Of a DNA stretch of 60,000 bases, positions 57,040 to 60,000 are shown piece by piece. Location: assembly GCF_032854445.1 (NCBI RefSeq), contig NC_088300.1, positions 59,248,984-59,308,983 of the forward strand, written 5' to 3'. Numbering within the stretch: position 1 is the stretch's first letter; each line of letters begins with the position of its first letter. The notes below the pieces were generated by a model that did no database searches, had not been told where the DNA came from, and worked only from the letters and a program-made list of their open reading frames with translations. The position numbers and the translations under genes are program-made. Origin of the DNA: Liolophura sinensis. Taxonomy: Eukaryota > Mollusca > Polyplacophora > Chitonida > Chitonidae.

Positions 57040-57743
57040 GTGAGTGTGCATGGTTCAAGTCATACCAAAGATTTCAAAAATGATACTTGCTTCTACCTCG
57101 CTTGTCGCTCAGCAGTGAGAGGTTAGACCAAAGAAATATGACTGCGTGGTTGGCTCGGTGTCAGTATAATGTGACTAGGTGAGGTGTTATGTCTGGTGCA
57201 TGTCTTCGGCCTAATGCTTCAGTGGCTGTAGCACTTTGGCAGCATGGGCTCGCCCTGCCACAAGAAGACACAATATGTATACACACACCTAATGACTCCT
57301 CGTTGTTATATGACTTAAAATTTGTTAAGTACGATGCTAAACCCCAAAACATACATGTAATCAGATCTATCTATGATCAGGGAACATCTTGTTGTGGGAA
57401 TCCCAACTGCCGTGATTTCTAAGACTTTATCGCATGAAATAAAATTCGTTTTGAACGTTCGCTTGATACAAAAATCGTCTTCATGTAGGCCTACACATGG
57501 TATCTATAACCTATATAGTACATACGCTTTTAAATCGTTGCACCGGCGCCTTTGTGTCATAATAAATAATACATAAATAACATGCATGAGTTCGGTATAT
57601 AGTGAATGTGATGTCCTGGTCCATAGGCAGCCGATGTCATCTAATTTACTGACAGTTGTATAATTGCGTTGATGTTTGAACGAGAGTATACTGCCGAAAA
57701 GTTATACACGTTATAATTTGAGATACAGATAATATGAGTTTGC
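57040..57743 (+). other. Intron of the preceding gene (if real)
   Basis: It holds a SINE at 57141-57352 and otherwise nothing recognised. Confidence 0.4.
57141..57352 (+). repeat. SINE-like repeat (family C)
   Basis: It reads CTGCGTGGTTGGCTCGGTGT, CAGTATAATGTGACTAGGTG, CTTCAGTGGCTGTAGCACTT, GCTCGCCCTGCCACAAGAAG and AAGTACGATGCTAAACCCC. The last block resembles the tail of the family B SINE at 3254 (GAGTATGACGTTAAACCCC), so B and C may share a 3' end. Confidence 0.65.
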
Positions 57744-58163
57744 TCATTTTCCTGTTTCTCCCAACACTCCAGCACGTGGGACAAGCAAGCGGTAAAGGAT
57801 GGATGCAGAGAATCCTGCAGGTGCTGATAAGGTTCCGGGCATAGTCCAGAAGGTTCTAGGCTTTAGGGTCTGCGGATAGTCTATGTGCGGACTATAGAAC
57901 TGTACCCTCTCACTCTTGATGTACATGCCATCGTTGACATGACTATAGATGCGGCCGACGTCCGGGTGTTTCGAAGCGTCAGTCCGCGTCCGTCTGTTGA
58001 TGAGCTTGCAGGTGGTTGATGGAAGACCCATCCTGACAATCTCCCTCTCTGTCACTGTCCCTCGATACTGAGACCGGACCTTCTTTACACCTGTCTTTTT
58101 AAACTTCACTTTTACACCCGGGGTCTTCTCCACGCAACCGGATCTGTCTTTTGCTTCCATCAT
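57744..58163 (-). CDS. Uncharacterised 139-residue protein, single open frame
   Basis: From ATG 58163 (a second ATG is the next codon) the frame reads MMEAKDRSGCVEKTPGVK, then KVRSQYRGTVTEREIVRMGL, INRRTRTDASKHPDVGRIYS, YSPHIDYPQTLKPRTFW and SAPAGFSASILYRLLVPRAG to TGA. GC and CpG content are well above the neighbourhood, and the composition (Lys/Arg-rich N-terminus, Tyr/Pro-rich later part) is protein-like. No signal peptide or membrane segment is evident. Small Tyr/Pro-rich proteins of this kind include ciliary microtubule inner proteins, but that is only a resemblance in composition. It could also be one exon of a longer gene. Family not recognised. Confidence 0.55.
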   Translation of the reverse strand: MMEAKDRSGCVEKTPGVKVKFKKTGVKKVRSQYRGTVTEREIVRMGLPSTTCKLINRRTRTDASKHPDVGRIYSHVNDGMYIKSERVQFYSPHIDYPQTLKPRTFWTMPGTLSAPAGFSASILYRLLVPRAGVLGETGK

Positions 58164-58539
58164 TAAACAAAGCAACACTCATCAGGCGGATATACATACG
58201 AACATAATTAACTGAACACTGTAACTTTAGAATAGTTAGGATTGAATGCACGCATAAACTGTTCTTTTACAAGTATACATAATTTTATACACAGGCGTGA
58301 AAAGTTACAAACAATGCGATTGCTAAATGAGGCCTGCCAAAGTACTGCTGTTATAATATACAAGATCCGCAATGTCACCCATCGTTTTGATTACACGCAT
58401 AGTATTAGTATAGGCCTATATAAGGTTTCAAAATGTTTTTGGTCAACTCTGAATAATGCCTCTTTGCATATGGGTTAAATTTTACAACCAATTTGATAAC
58501 AACTCCTCTTACCTGACCCAAGAAACAGCAGTGGTTAGT

Positions 58540-58740
58540 ATAGTTGCATATGACGTTGACGCATTGCATAGCGCCCTAACGTCAGCCGTCTTGTCGCGTC
58601 CTCAGTTTGTTTCTAGTTCGCGTCCAACGTCACGGTTCTAGTGCTTGTGCCTTATGACGTGACACGTTGTCAACTGTGGCGTAGAAAATCAAAAACGTTG
58701 AAAAACGTAATCCGTGGCCATATTAGAGAGTTAAATACTT
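58540..58740 (-). promoter_or_regulatory. CpG-rich promoter-like region
   Basis: CpGs are dense and several ACGT cores occur (ATGACGTTGACGC near 58550, AACGTCAGCCGTC near 58578, TTATGACGTGACACG near 58652). It lies 400-550 bp upstream of the - strand frame. It is a plausible promoter for that gene, or bidirectional. Confidence 0.35.
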
Positions 58741-60000
58741 CAGTCTGAAGTACTCGCTGCTACATGCTCCAGTCCGAAATTAACAAGATATATCAAAGAA
58801 TTAGTTTTCTCAAACCATGGACCTTTTCATAGCTCCATGCTCAAACTAAATACTTCGGGAACTCCAGATTTGTTCCTGATTATACGGTACTATGTAAAGA
58901 TCACGCGGGAGTGGGTTCACATGAAAAGCTCCATTCTTCCAGGATTTATTTCCATACTTCTAACAATGTTTCCCACTGTCATATGTCTCGGTCGCTGATC
59001 TGTATCTGGAATTGGGTCCGGGATATTTGTTTCTTTCCCATTTTCACATGTCATCAACTTGGTCTCGGTATATACAAGAACCAGTCTATTACTTTTGGAT
59101 CTTGTCTGGATCAGGATCCAAGAATATTCTATACCATTCTTCATGCACTATTGCCAGATGGTTCCTCGCTCAATTTTAACAACTTTGCGGAAAAAGTTAT
59201 GCAAACTTTGTATTGAGCTTGGCATGGATACAAGAACCAGTCCATTAAGTTTCCTGGGTGCTTTTTAGTTAAAGTAGATTCGTTGTTCAATGAATTTTTC
59301 TTGTATATGATGGCAGTCAGTCCGTTGGTAGAGAAAGTAGGAATGCTCGGGTAGCCCATCGACATGTGACAAGTAATTGGCAAACCTTTTTCCGTGTGGC
59401 GTACAGATATGTATGTACTCCACATTGGTAGAATACAACTGGTCTTCAAGGAACGTTAGGCTTCAAGTGACGGGGCTTACCATGTGGGGATTTGAATCAG
59501 CAATCTCTAGGTTTCCAGTCCACTAAACTGAAAGTGAAATTCCCCCGAGGCTGGGGATAAACAGCGCTTATATACCACCCTGTTACATTCACGACACCCA
59601 AGCAAACTTTGGAAACAGGAAATCTGATATAAGGACACATGTTATTTCTGTCATTATTTCAGACCTATAATTCTGTGTAGATGATATCCTGTCACACATC
59701 CAATCATTGCTTGTCACCGTTATAAGGTTGATCTGAAAAGACATTTTGTAACCATGTATACATGTATTTTATATTGCAATATGCATTCATACCAATAAAC
59801 ACCACCATTGCATGCAGGGTGGAAAGTGGATCGTGGCTTGAGTGGTCAAGTGTTTATCTTTCAGTCGCTCTATATAGTATACTCACAGGTACGGGTTCAA
59901 TGTCTGCTCGAGACAATTTGGACATTACCCAGCTATCCGTGTGCGTGGGGCCGTGGTGACAAAAGCTAAATATTGGCAGCACGCCTGCCTGTATATCTGT
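58741..60000. other. Unassigned; direct repeats and two tRNA-like SINE heads
   Basis: TACAAGAACCAGTC with similar flanks recurs at about 59074 and 59228. tRNA-like boxes occur on - at about 59540-59477 (ACTGGAAACCTAGAGATTGC then ATTCAAATCCCC) and on + at about 59836-59915 (CTTGAGTGGTCAAGTG and GGGTTCAATGTCTGC). A - strand open stretch ending at 58917 (IPDPIPDTDQRP, RSMEINPGRMELFM) is protein-like but unrecognised. Confidence 0.4.

Overview
The window is animal nuclear DNA. It is AT-rich, has split genes with consensus GT-AG introns, and carries many tRNA-derived SINEs plus two decayed non-LTR retrotransposon reverse transcriptase (RT) remnants. The dominant SINE, with a conserved central domain and an (ATTT)n or poly(A) tail, is of a type I associate with molluscs and other lophotrochozoans. 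My best guess is therefore a mollusc-like lophotrochozoan; I cannot name the species.

Two genes can be identified firmly, and they converge tail to tail. From 580 to 6128 on the + strand lie the last four coding exons of ZRANB1 (TRABID), a K29/K33/K63-directed ubiquitin thioesterase of the OTU class. They carry the catalytic histidine and the C-terminus; the zinc fingers and catalytic cysteine lie off the left edge. From 37668 down to 22491 on the - strand is a complete eight-exon MGAT2, the Golgi GlcNAc-transferase II of complex N-glycan synthesis (476 residues). All its splice phases close. About 16 kb of gene-poor DNA lies between the two stop codons (6128 and 22491). It probably holds long 3' UTRs, two adjacent minisatellites and transposon remnants.

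From 38 to 54 kb I see no firmly supported host gene. That stretch holds SINEs, a decayed gene with a MADF-like motif (about 40.87 kb), a minisatellite split by a rearranged SINE (47.2-47.9 kb), and a decayed RT fragment (48.6-50.2 kb). From 54 to 60 kb there are signs of short, unidentified host genes: a possible terminal exon on + (54594-54850), a well-formed promoter plus first coding exon on + (56723-57039), and a CpG-rich 139-codon reading frame on - (57744-58163).

The observations most worth following are: an array of five decayed copies of a ZRANB1 exon end together with its 5' splice site, inside the next intron; the SINE whose head and body lie in opposite orientation within a minisatellite; and the unidentified genes near the right edge. 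I found no clearly novel biological system. Family assignments rest on remembered protein similarity and were not checked against a database.
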